Shown here in pieces: positions 18,352 to 26,231 of a DNA stretch of 64,000 nucleotides (its first letter is position 1; each line of letters opens with the position of its first letter). The DNA is from Streptomyces sp. NBC_01351 (GTDB lineage: Bacteria > Actinomycetota > Actinomycetes > Streptomycetales > Streptomycetaceae): contig NZ_CP108356.1 of assembly GCF_036237315.1 (NCBI RefSeq), forward strand, positions 7,755,501-7,819,500, read 5' to 3'. The position numbers and the translations under genes were made by a program. The notes beneath the pieces were generated by a model. It saw only the letters and a program-made list of their open reading frames with translations. It did not search any database and had not been told where the DNA came from.

Positions 18352-19320
18352 TCAGCGGAACAGCTGGCCGCGTACGGCCCCGTCGGGGAACTCCGCGGTG
18401 TGGATGTTGGAGTAGTGATCGCGGGGGTTCTCCTGGAGCCGGCGGACGTCCTCGGCCTTCTGTCCGGTCAGCTTGCCCGAAACGGCGAAGATCCCTTCGG
18501 GGACGGGCTTGTCGAGCAGGTTGAAGACCACGTCGCCGTTCTTGCCGAAGGGCCCGCGGTGGATGTGACCGAGGGTCGGGCTCTTGATGTTGACCCAGGC
18601 CAGTGAGTAGTCCACGTTCGTCCCCGAAGGCTGCAGGAACGTCGCGGCGAAGCCGTCGGGGTCACCCACCTTGGAGGTGTCGTTCTTCGGTACCTCCTGG
18701 GCGCCGTTGGACAGAGCGCGGAGCTTGCCGCCCTTCAGGATGGAGAGCGGGTTGACGGGCCGGTTGAGCGCGCCCAGTTGGCCGCGCACCGCTCCTCCGG
18801 GGAACTCGGCGCTGTGCAGGTTGACGTAGAAACCGGCCGGGTCGGTCCGCAGCCGCTGTGCGAGCGCCGCGTCGGTGACGGCCACCTGCCCGGCGGCGGA
18901 ATGCACGCTCGAGGGCATGGCAGTGCCGAAGAGCGGGACCTTCACCGCTCCGTTCTGTCCCGCGACGCCCTCGTGGACATGGCCGAGGCTGGGCGTGAGT
19001 CCCTTCCAGTTCAGCGAGAAGGTCACGCGGTCGCCCTGCACCTGTACGAACGCGACCGCCTCACCGTCCGGGTCGTCGACGGCGGGTCCACCGGCGACCG
19101 GCACCTCCTGGTTGCCGTCGAGGCGGGCGACGAGTGTCACGGCGCGGCCGGACGAAGGAGCCTTGAACGCCGCGGGCGACCCGGCGGACCGGTCGGCCCC
19201 GGCGGTTCCCGGCGCGGCACCGTGCGCGCCGTGCCCGTCGTCGGCGTGGGCCGGGGCGATGGTGGTGGCACCCGCCGCGAGCAGGCAGGCCGTGGTCGCG
19301 AGAAGCCGCATCTTCGTCAT
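18352..19320 (-). CDS. Secreted protein with two CHRD domains
   Basis: A 322-aa protein. An N-terminal Sec signal (KMRLLATTACLLAAGATTIAPAHA) ends near residue 27. Two CHRD domains follow, at about 58-190 and 195-322. Each carries the family pattern of LDGNQEVP or NGAQEVP, a DPDG loop, SLGHVHEG or TLGHIHRG, and the terminal Y-x-N-I/L-H-T/S-A-E-F-P-x-G-A-V-R-G-Q-L. CHRD domains are found in chordin and in bacterial exported proteins of unknown role. The ATG at 19320 has gggagg upstream. It diverges from a lipoprotein gene and may share its promoter region. Confidence 0.92.
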   Translation of the reverse strand: MTKMRLLATTACLLAAGATTIAPAHADDGHGAHGAAPGTAGADRSAGSPAAFKAPSSGRAVTLVARLDGNQEVPVAGGPAVDDPDGEAVAFVQVQGDRVTFSLNWKGLTPSLGHVHEGVAGQNGAVKVPLFGTAMPSSVHSAAGQVAVTDAALAQRLRTDPAGFYVNLHSAEFPGGAVRGQLGALNRPVNPLSILKGGKLRALSNGAQEVPKNDTSKVGDPDGFAATFLQPSGTNVDYSLAWVNIKSPTLGHIHRGPFGKNGDVVFNLLDKPVPEGIFAVSGKLTGQKAEDVRRLQENPRDHYSNIHTAEFPDGAVRGQLFR

Positions 19321-19370
19321 GTGAGTCGTTCCTCCCTGAGAACCCGGCCCTCGGTGGCCGGTCACAGGAC

Positions 19371-19449
19371 ATACGGATCGCCCAAGCCCCTTGTTCAATA
19401 TTGGATTTACTGATTTTCCATTGAACCGTCTGCCGGATGGGACCCGTGA
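19371..19449. promoter_or_regulatory. Symmetric divergent ECF-type promoter pair
   Basis: Arms gttcaat (19393-19399) and attgaac (19420-19426) are perfect complements 20 bp apart, so ttgaac reads outwards in both directions. Leftward it is followed after 16 bp by ccgtat (19376-19371). Rightward it is followed after 17 bp by ccgtga (19444-19449). The AAC plus CGT pairing at 16-17 bp resembles ECF sigma promoters. The intervening DNA is unusually AT-rich for this window. Confidence 0.5.
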
Positions 19450-19499
19450 CCACCGAGAAAACCCGGTCCCGCACCCACTGCAGAAGGAAGATGAAGACG

Positions 19500-19979
19500 A
19501 TGCGTGCCCCCAAGACCGCCACCGCGCTCGCCCCGGCGCTCGCACTGACCGTGCTGGCCCTGACGGCCTGCGGCGGCGGAGACTCCGCAGCAAGGGACGA
19601 CGGCAAGCCCGCCGCGGCCGCCCCGCCGGCCTCCGTCCGCGTCGCGGACTCCGAGCTCGGCCCGATCCTCGTCGACGGAGCCGGCCGGACGCTGTACGGC
19701 TTCACCAAGGACAAGGCCGGTGCGAGCAACTGCGACGCCGACTGCGTCGCCGTCTGGCCGGCCCTCATCGCTCCGGAGGTCTCGGCGGGCGCGGGAGCCG
19801 AGGCGAAGCTCGTCGACAAGACCCCTCTGACCGAGGGCGCCACGCAGGCCAGGTACGGGGACTGGCCGCTCTACTACTACGTGGGGGACGCGGTCCCGGG
19901 AGACGTCAGCGGCCAGGGCCTGGACGACGAGTGGTTCGTGATCGGAGCGGACGGCAAGCTCGTCAAGCGCACGGCCTGA
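19500..19979 (+). CDS. Lipoprotein with Yx(FWY)xxD motifs (COG4315-like)
   Basis: A 159-aa protein. A signal peptide ends in lipobox LTAC (cysteine at about residue 20), so it is membrane-anchored outside. The mature part has two copies of the Yx(FWY)xxD motif, YGFTKD and YYYVGD, plus a cysteine pair in NCDADCVAVWP, the arrangement of the COG4315 secreted repeat family. The function is unknown. The ATG at 19500 has ggaag at good spacing; the ATG at 19491 is too close to it. It diverges from the CHRD gene. Confidence 0.85.
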   Translation: MRAPKTATALAPALALTVLALTACGGGDSAARDDGKPAAAAPPASVRVADSELGPILVDGAGRTLYGFTKDKAGASNCDADCVAVWPALIAPEVSAGAGAEAKLVDKTPLTEGATQARYGDWPLYYYVGDAVPGDVSGQGLDDEWFVIGADGKLVKRTA

Positions 19980-20054
19980 CGCGGGCCCGCTACTCAGGTG
20001 GGAGTGAGTACCCGCGCCCTGCCCACCGTTCCGACGGTCCAGCACACTCATGGC

Positions 20055-20462
20055 ATGAGCAACGCACCGCGGAACACCGTTCCCCCGCTCCTGACGGCCC
20101 TGCTGGCCGGTGTCGCGATGGCGGCATGGGCCGCCTGGCTGGGCTGGGACCAGCACCGTGACGTGCACCCCGACGGTTCGACGACCGGTCCCTACGAGGC
20201 GTGGCAGGTGATCGGGCTCGTACTGACCCTGCTGGTCCCGGTGTCCTGGGCGGCCTTCCGGAACCACGTCGCGGCCGCGGTGGTCGGCACCACGGCCGGG
20301 TTGACCATCGCCGCCGCCTACGACTGGTCCGACGACGCGACCGGGCTCTTCGGCGTCGGGGTCGCCCTCGTCCTGATCGGGAGCCTGGCCGTGACCGGCG
20401 CCGTGGCGAACCTGATCGCCCTCTTCGGCCGGGCGGCGGCCGGGCGCGGGCCCCGACGCTGA
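20055..20462 (+). CDS. Small four-helix membrane protein
   Basis: A 135-aa protein with four predicted transmembrane helices at about residues 10-32, 51-72, 74-95 and 98-126. Loops are short, and the first extracellular loop is charged (DQHRDVHPDGSTTGPYEAW). The C-terminus is basic (GRGPRR), consistent with a cytosolic end. No motif or family is recognised. The start at 20055 was taken as the ATG nearest the first helix. It is convergent with the serine hydrolase gene. Confidence 0.65.
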   Translation: MSNAPRNTVPPLLTALLAGVAMAAWAAWLGWDQHRDVHPDGSTTGPYEAWQVIGLVLTLLVPVSWAAFRNHVAAAVVGTTAGLTIAAAYDWSDDATGLFGVGVALVLIGSLAVTGAVANLIALFGRAAAGRGPRR

Positions 20463-20517
20463 ACCGTCGCGGGGGAGACGATCCTCCTCCGCGACGGATC
20501 GATGCCGTGGACTCCGG

Positions 20518-21753
20518 CTACGAGACGAAGGCCGGGCCCTGCGGGGCCGTGCCGCCGCACATCGCCTGCCGGTACAGCGTCTCCAGCGCGTCGTCGACGG
20601 GGTGGTGCTGCGGTGTCCCCGACGAGTCCGGCTTCTTCCACCTCTGGAGGTTGACCGCGACGGACATCTGGCGCTTGGCGTCGTCCCGGGTCAGGGAAAT
20701 CGTTCCGGCGCCCCATACCGTGCCGTCGTGGCCCCAGAAGGTGCCGCACCCCTCGATGTCGACCTTGTGCAGACCGAGGCCGTACTGGATCGTCGATCCG
20801 TCCAGAGCGATGACCGGGATCGTGCGCTGCATCTCCGCCAGCGACGACCGGCTGACGATCCTGCCGTCGAGCAACTTGCCGTAGAAACGGTTGAGATCGT
20901 CCATCGTGGACACCAGAGCGGCCCCCGTCCCGGTCCACGACATGTTGTAGACGCTGTAGTCGCGCGGCGGGTCGATCGAGCCGAACAGGGCCTCGTACAT
21001 CCGTGAGTGCGGTCCCTTGATGCGCGGTCCGGCCGGAAACTCGGTGTGCCGGAGCCCGGCACGCTCGATGACGTTCCGGGTGATGTACTCCTCGGCCGGG
21101 GTACCGGTCACCTGCTCCAGCAGCTCGCCGAGGAGCAGCCAATTGGTGTTGGAGTACACCCCTAGGGGGCCTCCGGGCTCGCCGGTGGGAGGCGCGGCCA
21201 GTCCCAGCTCGATCAGCTCGGCCGGGCGGAACTGCCTGAACCGGTGGTCGTCCAGGCTCTCGGGCGAGGGAGTCCGGAGGGACGGGAAGGCGTAGGGGAT
21301 GTAGTCGGGGATGCCGCTGGTGTTGTTGAGCAGCATGCGGACCGTGATCTTCCGGCCGCGTTCTCCCGGCACGAGCTGCGGCAGGTGGTCGCCGATCGGC
21401 GCGTCGAGCCGGATCCGGCCCTGCTCGACCTGCTGCATGACGGCGGCGGCGGTGAAGGTCTTGGTGATGCTGCCGACGCGCTGCCGCATGTCGGGCGTCA
21501 CGGGACGGCCGGTCGTGACGTCGGCGACTCCCGAAGCGCCGCGCCAGGTCCGGCCGGCATCGCGCACCTCGGCGTACACCCCCGGGATCCCCGCGCGGTG
21601 GACACCGTCCATGGCGGACTTCAGCCCGGCGGGATGCAAGGTGGTCGACCGGCTCGCGCTGCCGGCCGCCGCGGTCCTCGTCCCGTCGGGCACGGGAGCT
21701 GCCGCCACCGTGCCCGCACAGACGCTCAGCGCGGCCACGCTCGCGCACATCAT
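20518..21753 (-). CDS. Secreted serine hydrolase, beta-lactamase/D-Ala-D-Ala carboxypeptidase family
   Basis: A 411-aa protein. Residues 1-20 form a signal peptide (ending VAAAP). The catalytic SxxK is S95-I-T-K98, the second motif is Y200-S-N, and the third is the HDG in WGHDGTVWG near residue 345. These are the elements of class C beta-lactamase-fold hydrolases, including Streptomyces R61-type DD-carboxypeptidases and esterases. It should act outside the membrane on peptidoglycan or small esters. The start is the first of two adjacent ATGs, with gagga 9 bp upstream. Confidence 0.88.
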   Translation of the reverse strand: MMCASVAALSVCAGTVAAAPVPDGTRTAAAGSASRSTTLHPAGLKSAMDGVHRAGIPGVYAEVRDAGRTWRGASGVADVTTGRPVTPDMRQRVGSITKTFTAAAVMQQVEQGRIRLDAPIGDHLPQLVPGERGRKITVRMLLNNTSGIPDYIPYAFPSLRTPSPESLDDHRFRQFRPAELIELGLAAPPTGEPGGPLGVYSNTNWLLLGELLEQVTGTPAEEYITRNVIERAGLRHTEFPAGPRIKGPHSRMYEALFGSIDPPRDYSVYNMSWTGTGAALVSTMDDLNRFYGKLLDGRIVSRSSLAEMQRTIPVIALDGSTIQYGLGLHKVDIEGCGTFWGHDGTVWGAGTISLTRDDAKRQMSVAVNLQRWKKPDSSGTPQHHPVDDALETLYRQAMCGGTAPQGPAFVS

Positions 21754-21839
21754 CAGTCGGATCCTCAAGAAGGCCGTCCTCTCGTGGGCGATGAGCGCGT
21801 GCGACGGGGACGCTCCCCGTGCCGTTCGGCGTGCGCGGC

Positions 21840-22751
21840 TCACGCGCGCAGGGCGCGGCGCAGGACGGCGCCGAGTTCGGCGTTCTGCCGCTGCGAGACC
21901 TCGGCGAACACGAGCGCCTGCGACCCGTGGAAGGTGCCGGGCCACTGGTGCAGCTCGACCGACACGCCCGCCCGCATCAGCTGCAGCGCGTACTCGATGC
22001 CCTCGTCGCGGTTCGGACAGAACTCCGCGGTGGCGATGTAGGCCGGTGGCAGCCCCGACAGGTCGGATGCGCGCGCGGGGGCGGCGTACGGGGTGGCGGG
22101 CCGGGAGCCCAGGTAGTGCCGCCACGCCGCGGTGACCTTGCCGCGGTCGAACCAGGGCGTGTCGGTGAAGTTCCGCGCGGACCACGTCTCCTGCCGGTCG
22201 TCCAGTCCCGGCTGGTTGAGGAGCTGGAAGCGGATCGCCGGCCCCTGCTCGTCGCGGGCCCGCAGAGCCACCGCGGCCGCGAGGTTCGCGCCGGCGCTGT
22301 GTCCGCCGACCGCGATCCGCGCCGGGTCCGTGCCCAGTTCGGCAGCGTGCTCGGCCGTCCAGGCCAGCGCGGCGTAGGCGTCGTCCAGGGCGGCCGGGAA
22401 GGGGTACTCGGGCGCGAGGCGATAGCCCACCGAGATCACTGCCGCCCCGGAGAGGTCCGCGATCCGGGCGGCCCACGGGTGCTCGGTGTCCAGGTCGCCG
22501 AAGACTCCACCGCCGCCGTGCAGCCAGACAATGGCGCCCTGTGCCTGGTGCGGACGGTAGAGCCGTATGGGCACGCCCGGGTCGGCGGGGACCGTGCGGT
22601 CCTCGACCTCCATGTTCGAGGTATCCGGTGGCGGCGCCGCGGAGGCCCGCTCGGCGACCTCCTTGCGCGCGGCCACCGGATCGTTCATGTCGAGTTGCGG
22701 GAAGAAGGGGATGAACGCTTCGAGTTCGGGATCGATGAGGACCATCCTCAC
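21840..22751 (-). CDS. Alpha/beta-hydrolase, HSL (hormone-sensitive lipase) family esterase
   Basis: A 303-aa esterase. The HSL oxyanion motif HGGGG is at residues 78-82, the nucleophile elbow GHSAG at 150-154 (S152), and the catalytic Asp and His are likely in CPNRDEG (about 253) and GTFHGSQ (about 274). It is cytosolic with no signal. The GTG at 22751 has ggggg at good spacing, whereas the ATG at 22745 has none. It lies 86 bp upstream of the serine hydrolase on the same strand and diverges from the MFS gene. It probably acts on short acyl esters. Confidence 0.88.
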   Translation of the reverse strand: MRMVLIDPELEAFIPFFPQLDMNDPVAARKEVAERASAAPPPDTSNMEVEDRTVPADPGVPIRLYRPHQAQGAIVWLHGGGGVFGDLDTEHPWAARIADLSGAAVISVGYRLAPEYPFPAALDDAYAALAWTAEHAAELGTDPARIAVGGHSAGANLAAAVALRARDEQGPAIRFQLLNQPGLDDRQETWSARNFTDTPWFDRGKVTAAWRHYLGSRPATPYAAPARASDLSGLPPAYIATAEFCPNRDEGIEYALQLMRAGVSVELHQWPGTFHGSQALVFAEVSQRQNAELGAVLRRALRA

Positions 22752-22874
22752 GGGGTGCCGCCCCCGAGGTCATCCGCCGACTGTCGGGCCTCCCGCCCCG
22801 ATCACGCGCCGATCGGCGCGACCTCGCCCCGCCCGGTGGAGACGCCGAGCCGAGTGCCGAGACGGGCTGTGTGT

Positions 22875-22935
22875 TAAAATCACTGCGTTGGCCTTCGGAG
22901 CCGCCCCACCGGGTGTGCGTCGGAGGCTTTTTTTC
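22875..22935 (+). promoter_or_regulatory. Promoter and structured leader that hides the MFS ribosome-binding site
   Basis: A consensus-like -10 (taaaat, 22875-22880) predicts a transcript start near 22887 and a leader of about 50 nt. In the leader, gccttcgg (22891-22898) can pair with tcggaggc (22920-22927), which contains the only Shine-Dalgarno (ggagg, 22922-22926). Seven thymines (22928-22934) run up to the start codon. The hairpin plus U-tract could therefore act as a terminator or as a translational block. Confidence 0.55.
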
Positions 22936-24177
22936 ATGCCTTCTGACACGTTGACTCCCGCCACACCCCCCACCAGCAGCTACCGGGCACTGCTCGGCAA
23001 TCGTGAATTCGCAGGCCTGTACGCGGGCTTCACCCTCACCGTCGCCGCGACCACCCTGTCGGGCTTCGCGCTCGGCACCCTGGTCAACCAGCAGACCCGG
23101 TCCCCGTTCCTGACCGCCGTGAGCATGTACGGGGCCACCTTCGCGATGGTGCTCGGCGCGCTGACGCTGATGTCGGTCGCGGACGGAAAGCGCCCCCGCC
23201 GGACCCTCGTCGCACTCCAGTGCGTCTCGTTGGCGGGCGTCGCCGCCCAGGCCGTTCCGGGGCTCCCGCTGGCCGTCCGGTTCGGACTCCTCCTGGTGCT
23301 GGGCTTCTTCCAGTCCCTGGGGACCGGCACGCGCATGGGGCTGCTCGCCGAAGTCGTGCCGACCACCTCGTACGCGCTCGCGCGTTCGCTGATGAACATC
23401 ACCTCGGGCGGCACGGCGATCCTCGGCTACGCCATCGGCGCCCTGCTGCTGCGGCACCTGAGCCCGCAAGGCGTCTTCGTCGTCGCGACGGCGCTGACCG
23501 CACTCGGGCTGGTCGCCGTCGCCACCACCGTCCGCGAACGCTCGATCCGGCTGACCCGCCGCCCGGGGCTCCGGCAGACCTGGACCACCAACACCGCGCT
23601 CTTCTCCCACCCCGGCCGGCGGGCCCTGCTGCTCAACCTGTGGGTGCCCAACGGCCTGATCGTCGGCTGCGAGGCCCTGTTCATCTCCTACGACCCGGAA
23701 CAGGCCGGCGTCCTCCTGGCCGCCGGATCGGCCGGCATGCTGCTCGGGGACCTGGCGGTCGGGCGACTGCTCACCGCCGACCGGCGTCACCGCTACGCGT
23801 TCGTCCTGCGGCTGCTGCTCGCCGTCCCCTACCTGGTGTTCGCCTTCCACCCGCCCACCCCGGTCGCGATGGCCGCGGTGTTCGTCGCCGGCGCCGGCTT
23901 CGCCGCCACCCTGCCGCTCCAGGAACAGCTCCTCGCCCTGACCCCCGATCCGGTACGAGGCCAGGTCCAGGGAGTCGAGTCCGCAGGCCGGATGACGTGG
24001 CAGGGCATCGGTGCGGCGATCGCGGGCGGCCTCGCCCAGTACCTCAGCCCCCACACGGTGATCGCCGCACTGGCCGCGGCGTCCATTGCCGTCACCGTCC
24101 TCTCCCGGCCGCACGTGCTCCGTGCCGGCGCCGCCAGGAGCGAGAACCCACTGACGAGCCGCCTGCTGAACCCGTAG
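22936..24177 (+). CDS. MFS transporter
   Basis: A 413-aa polytopic protein with about 12 hydrophobic segments. After TM2-3, VADGKRPRRTLVALQ fits the loop 2-3 basic motif A of MFS carriers, and a similar element (LLTADRRHRYAFVLR) occurs in the second half. It probably exports a small molecule. Start and ribosome-binding site (ggagg, 9 nt upstream) are clear, but that site is buried in a leader hairpin. It diverges from the HSL esterase, and an SDR gene follows 92 bp downstream. Confidence 0.88.
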   Translation: MPSDTLTPATPPTSSYRALLGNREFAGLYAGFTLTVAATTLSGFALGTLVNQQTRSPFLTAVSMYGATFAMVLGALTLMSVADGKRPRRTLVALQCVSLAGVAAQAVPGLPLAVRFGLLLVLGFFQSLGTGTRMGLLAEVVPTTSYALARSLMNITSGGTAILGYAIGALLLRHLSPQGVFVVATALTALGLVAVATTVRERSIRLTRRPGLRQTWTTNTALFSHPGRRALLLNLWVPNGLIVGCEALFISYDPEQAGVLLAAGSAGMLLGDLAVGRLLTADRRHRYAFVLRLLLAVPYLVFAFHPPTPVAMAAVFVAGAGFAATLPLQEQLLALTPDPVRGQVQGVESAGRMTWQGIGAAIAGGLAQYLSPHTVIAALAAASIAVTVLSRPHVLRAGAARSENPLTSRLLNP

Positions 24178-24269
24178 GTCCTGCCGGTGAACTCCACCAC
24201 CTCACCCGTCACGACTGTGGGGGGCGGACACATGGGAGCGGCGCCCGCACGTCACGGATGATTCCCGGC

Positions 24270-25055
24270 ATGACTAGCGGAATCACACCCCCGTCCGGCG
24301 CAACCGCAGGTGTCGACCTCTCGGGACGCACGGCCATGGTGACGGGCGCCGGCAGCGGGATCGGCCGGGCCTGTGCCCGGGCGCTCGCCGCCGCCGGCGC
24401 GTTCGTCCACGTGGTCGACCTCGACGCCGCGGCGGCCGAGTCGGTGGCCGAGGCGGTGGGCGGGCGTGCCCACGTGGTGGACCTCGCCGAGGGCCGGCTC
24501 GTGGCGGAACTCCCCACCGGCATCGACATCCTGGTCAACAACGCGGGACTGCAGCACGTCGCGCCCCTGGCCGATTTCCCGGTGGACCGCTTCGAACTCC
24601 TCCAACGGGTGATGGTCCAGGCCCCGTTCCTGCTCATCCGCCAGACCCTGCCGCACATGTACGCACGCGGTTGGGGCCGCATCGTCAACGTCTCCAGCGT
24701 GCACGGCCTCCGCGCCAGCGCCTTCAAGGCCGGATACGTGACCGCCAAGCACGCCCTCGAAGGACTGAGCAAGGTCACGGCCCTCGAAGGCGCCCCGCAC
24801 GGTGTCACCAGCAACTGCGTCAATCCCGGATACGTCCGCACGCCCCTGGTGGAACGGCAGATCGCCGCGCAGGCCGCCGCCCACGGCATCCCCCCGGAGC
24901 AGGTGGTCGGCGAGGTGCTGCTCAGCCGCTCCGCGATCAAGCGGCTGATCGAACCGGAGGAGGTCGCCGATGTCGCCGTCTGGCTCTGCGGCCCGCACAC
25001 CGGCTACATCAGCGGTGCTTCCCTCCCCGTCGACGGGGGCTGGAGCGCAGCCTGA
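24270..25055 (+). CDS. SDR-family dehydrogenase, 3-hydroxybutyrate dehydrogenase-like
   Basis: A 261-aa classical SDR. The cofactor loop GAGSGIG is near residue 26, NNAG near 89, and the catalytic triad is Ser in NVSSVHG, Tyr and Lys in YVTAKH. The substrate-side loop PGYVRTPLVERQI and the IAAQAAAHG region are typical of D-3-hydroxybutyrate dehydrogenases (3-hydroxybutyrate to acetoacetate with NAD). I am confident of the family and fairly confident of the substrate. The ATG at 24270 is preferred; the in-frame ATG at 24258 is possible. Confidence 0.85.
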   Translation: MTSGITPPSGATAGVDLSGRTAMVTGAGSGIGRACARALAAAGAFVHVVDLDAAAAESVAEAVGGRAHVVDLAEGRLVAELPTGIDILVNNAGLQHVAPLADFPVDRFELLQRVMVQAPFLLIRQTLPHMYARGWGRIVNVSSVHGLRASAFKAGYVTAKHALEGLSKVTALEGAPHGVTSNCVNPGYVRTPLVERQIAAQAAAHGIPPEQVVGEVLLSRSAIKRLIEPEEVADVAVWLCGPHTGYISGASLPVDGGWSAA

Positions 25056-25094
25056 CCGCCCGTCATCGGGGAGAATCCGGCCGCGAGCGGCAGG

Positions 25095-25217
25095 TCATTG
25101 GCCGTTCGGGTCACCGCCTTCGCGACGGTTGCGGCGGCGTCGGCCCAGGGCCGCCGCCAAACCGATCAAGCCGCCCGCGATCGCGCCGGACACGAGGGTG
25201 CGCAGCAGGTCATCCAT
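25095..25217 (-). CDS. 40-aa small membrane protein
   Basis: ATG at 25217 with a strong ribosome-binding site (aggggag, 6 nt away). Residues 8-24 (LVSGAIAGGLIGLAAAL) form a glycine-rich helix able to span the membrane. A run of arginines (GRRRRNRREGG) follows, so the positive C-terminus would be cytosolic. The stop is TGA. It lies between convergent-side SDR and AraC genes with its own leader. No family is recognised; the Shine-Dalgarno and composition support a real small protein. Confidence 0.55.
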   Translation of the reverse strand: MDDLLRTLVSGAIAGGLIGLAAALGRRRRNRREGGDPNGQ

Positions 25218-25300
25218 CGAGTACTCCCCTTTGATCGACTACGAACGGGGACACTAGCGACGCGCGGACGGCCTGGCTTGGACAAATTTGACCTCGCCCC

Positions 25301-26227
25301 TCACAGGGCGAGCGCGCCCTCCGCGACACGAGCGGAGGCCATCCGGCCGGGGGTGGTGCCGGCCAGGGCGCGGAACTCGCGGTTGAGGTGCGCCTGGTCG
25401 TAGAAGCCGCAGGCCGCGGTCACCTGGGTGGGACTCGCCCCCTCGCGGGTGAGCAGCCGCACCGCCCGGTGGAAGCGCAGGACCCGGGCGGACATCTTGG
25501 GCGTCAGGCCGACCTGTTCGGTGAACCGGCGGATCAGGTACCCCTGGCTCCAGCCCACTTCGGCCGCGATCCGGCCGACCGGGATCGCCCCGCCGGCGCG
25601 GGACAGCAGGTGCCAGGCGTGCCCCACCTCGGGCGCGGGCAGCGGGCCGCGCTCGAGCCGGGCGGACAACGCGAGGTCCAGCAGGTCGAACCGGGCTCCC
25701 CAGTCACCGGTGGCCGCCAGTTGCTCCACCAGCACGCCGGCCCCGGGGCCGAGTACGTCGCGCAGTTCGACCGCCCGGTTGGTCAACTCGCCCATCGGCA
25801 CGGCGAACAGCCGGTAGGCCCCCAGCGGGGTCAACTCCAGCCGGATCGCCTCCTGGCCGCCGGGATGGTCACACACCCGGGGCCCGTCTTCGAGACCCAC
25901 GGCCAGCGAGCCGGTGACCTGACTGCCCGGGCTCGCGTCCCCGAGCCGGCGAACCTGGGCGAACGGCTCACCGAGACTGATCACCACGACGGCCCGGCCT
26001 GTGGGAACCACCCGCACCCGGAAGGGCGTTGCCGCCGCATCCCAGTAACCGGCGTAGCTGTGCACGATCGGGCGCAGATGGGGCGGCCACGGTCGCGTGA
26101 CCCGCCACCGGCCGCCCAGCCGGGTCACTTCGACTCCATGACCGGCCAAAGCCGTCCCTCCGGCCACCGGCCACCCCTCTTCCTGCCGCGCCCCGACCCC
26201 CGCACCACGTACGTCACGTATCAGCAT
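25301..26227 (-). CDS. AraC-family transcriptional regulator
   Basis: A 308-aa protein. The C-terminal AraC DNA-binding domain has two helix-turn-helix units at about residues 222-300: GRIAAEVGWSQGYLIRRFTEQVGLTPK, and the second unit ending FYDQAHLNREFRALAGTTPGRM. The N-terminal 200 residues would bind ligand (DUF6597-like in style, not verified). The ATG at 26227 lies 4 bp after the kinase stop, implying co-transcription. An internal GTG near residue 32 would give a more usual length. Confidence 0.85.
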   Translation of the reverse strand: MLIRDVRGAGVGARQEEGWPVAGGTALAGHGVEVTRLGGRWRVTRPWPPHLRPIVHSYAGYWDAAATPFRVRVVPTGRAVVVISLGEPFAQVRRLGDASPGSQVTGSLAVGLEDGPRVCDHPGGQEAIRLELTPLGAYRLFAVPMGELTNRAVELRDVLGPGAGVLVEQLAATGDWGARFDLLDLALSARLERGPLPAPEVGHAWHLLSRAGGAIPVGRIAAEVGWSQGYLIRRFTEQVGLTPKMSARVLRFHRAVRLLTREGASPTQVTAACGFYDQAHLNREFRALAGTTPGRMASARVAEGALAL

Positions 26228-26231
26228 GGTC

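Noticed and set aside
20518..24114. A 1198-codon minus-strand frame extending upstream of the serine hydrolase
   Set aside because: Only its last 411 codons show a signal peptide and catalytic motifs. The rest is out of frame with the HSL esterase and antisense to the MFS gene.
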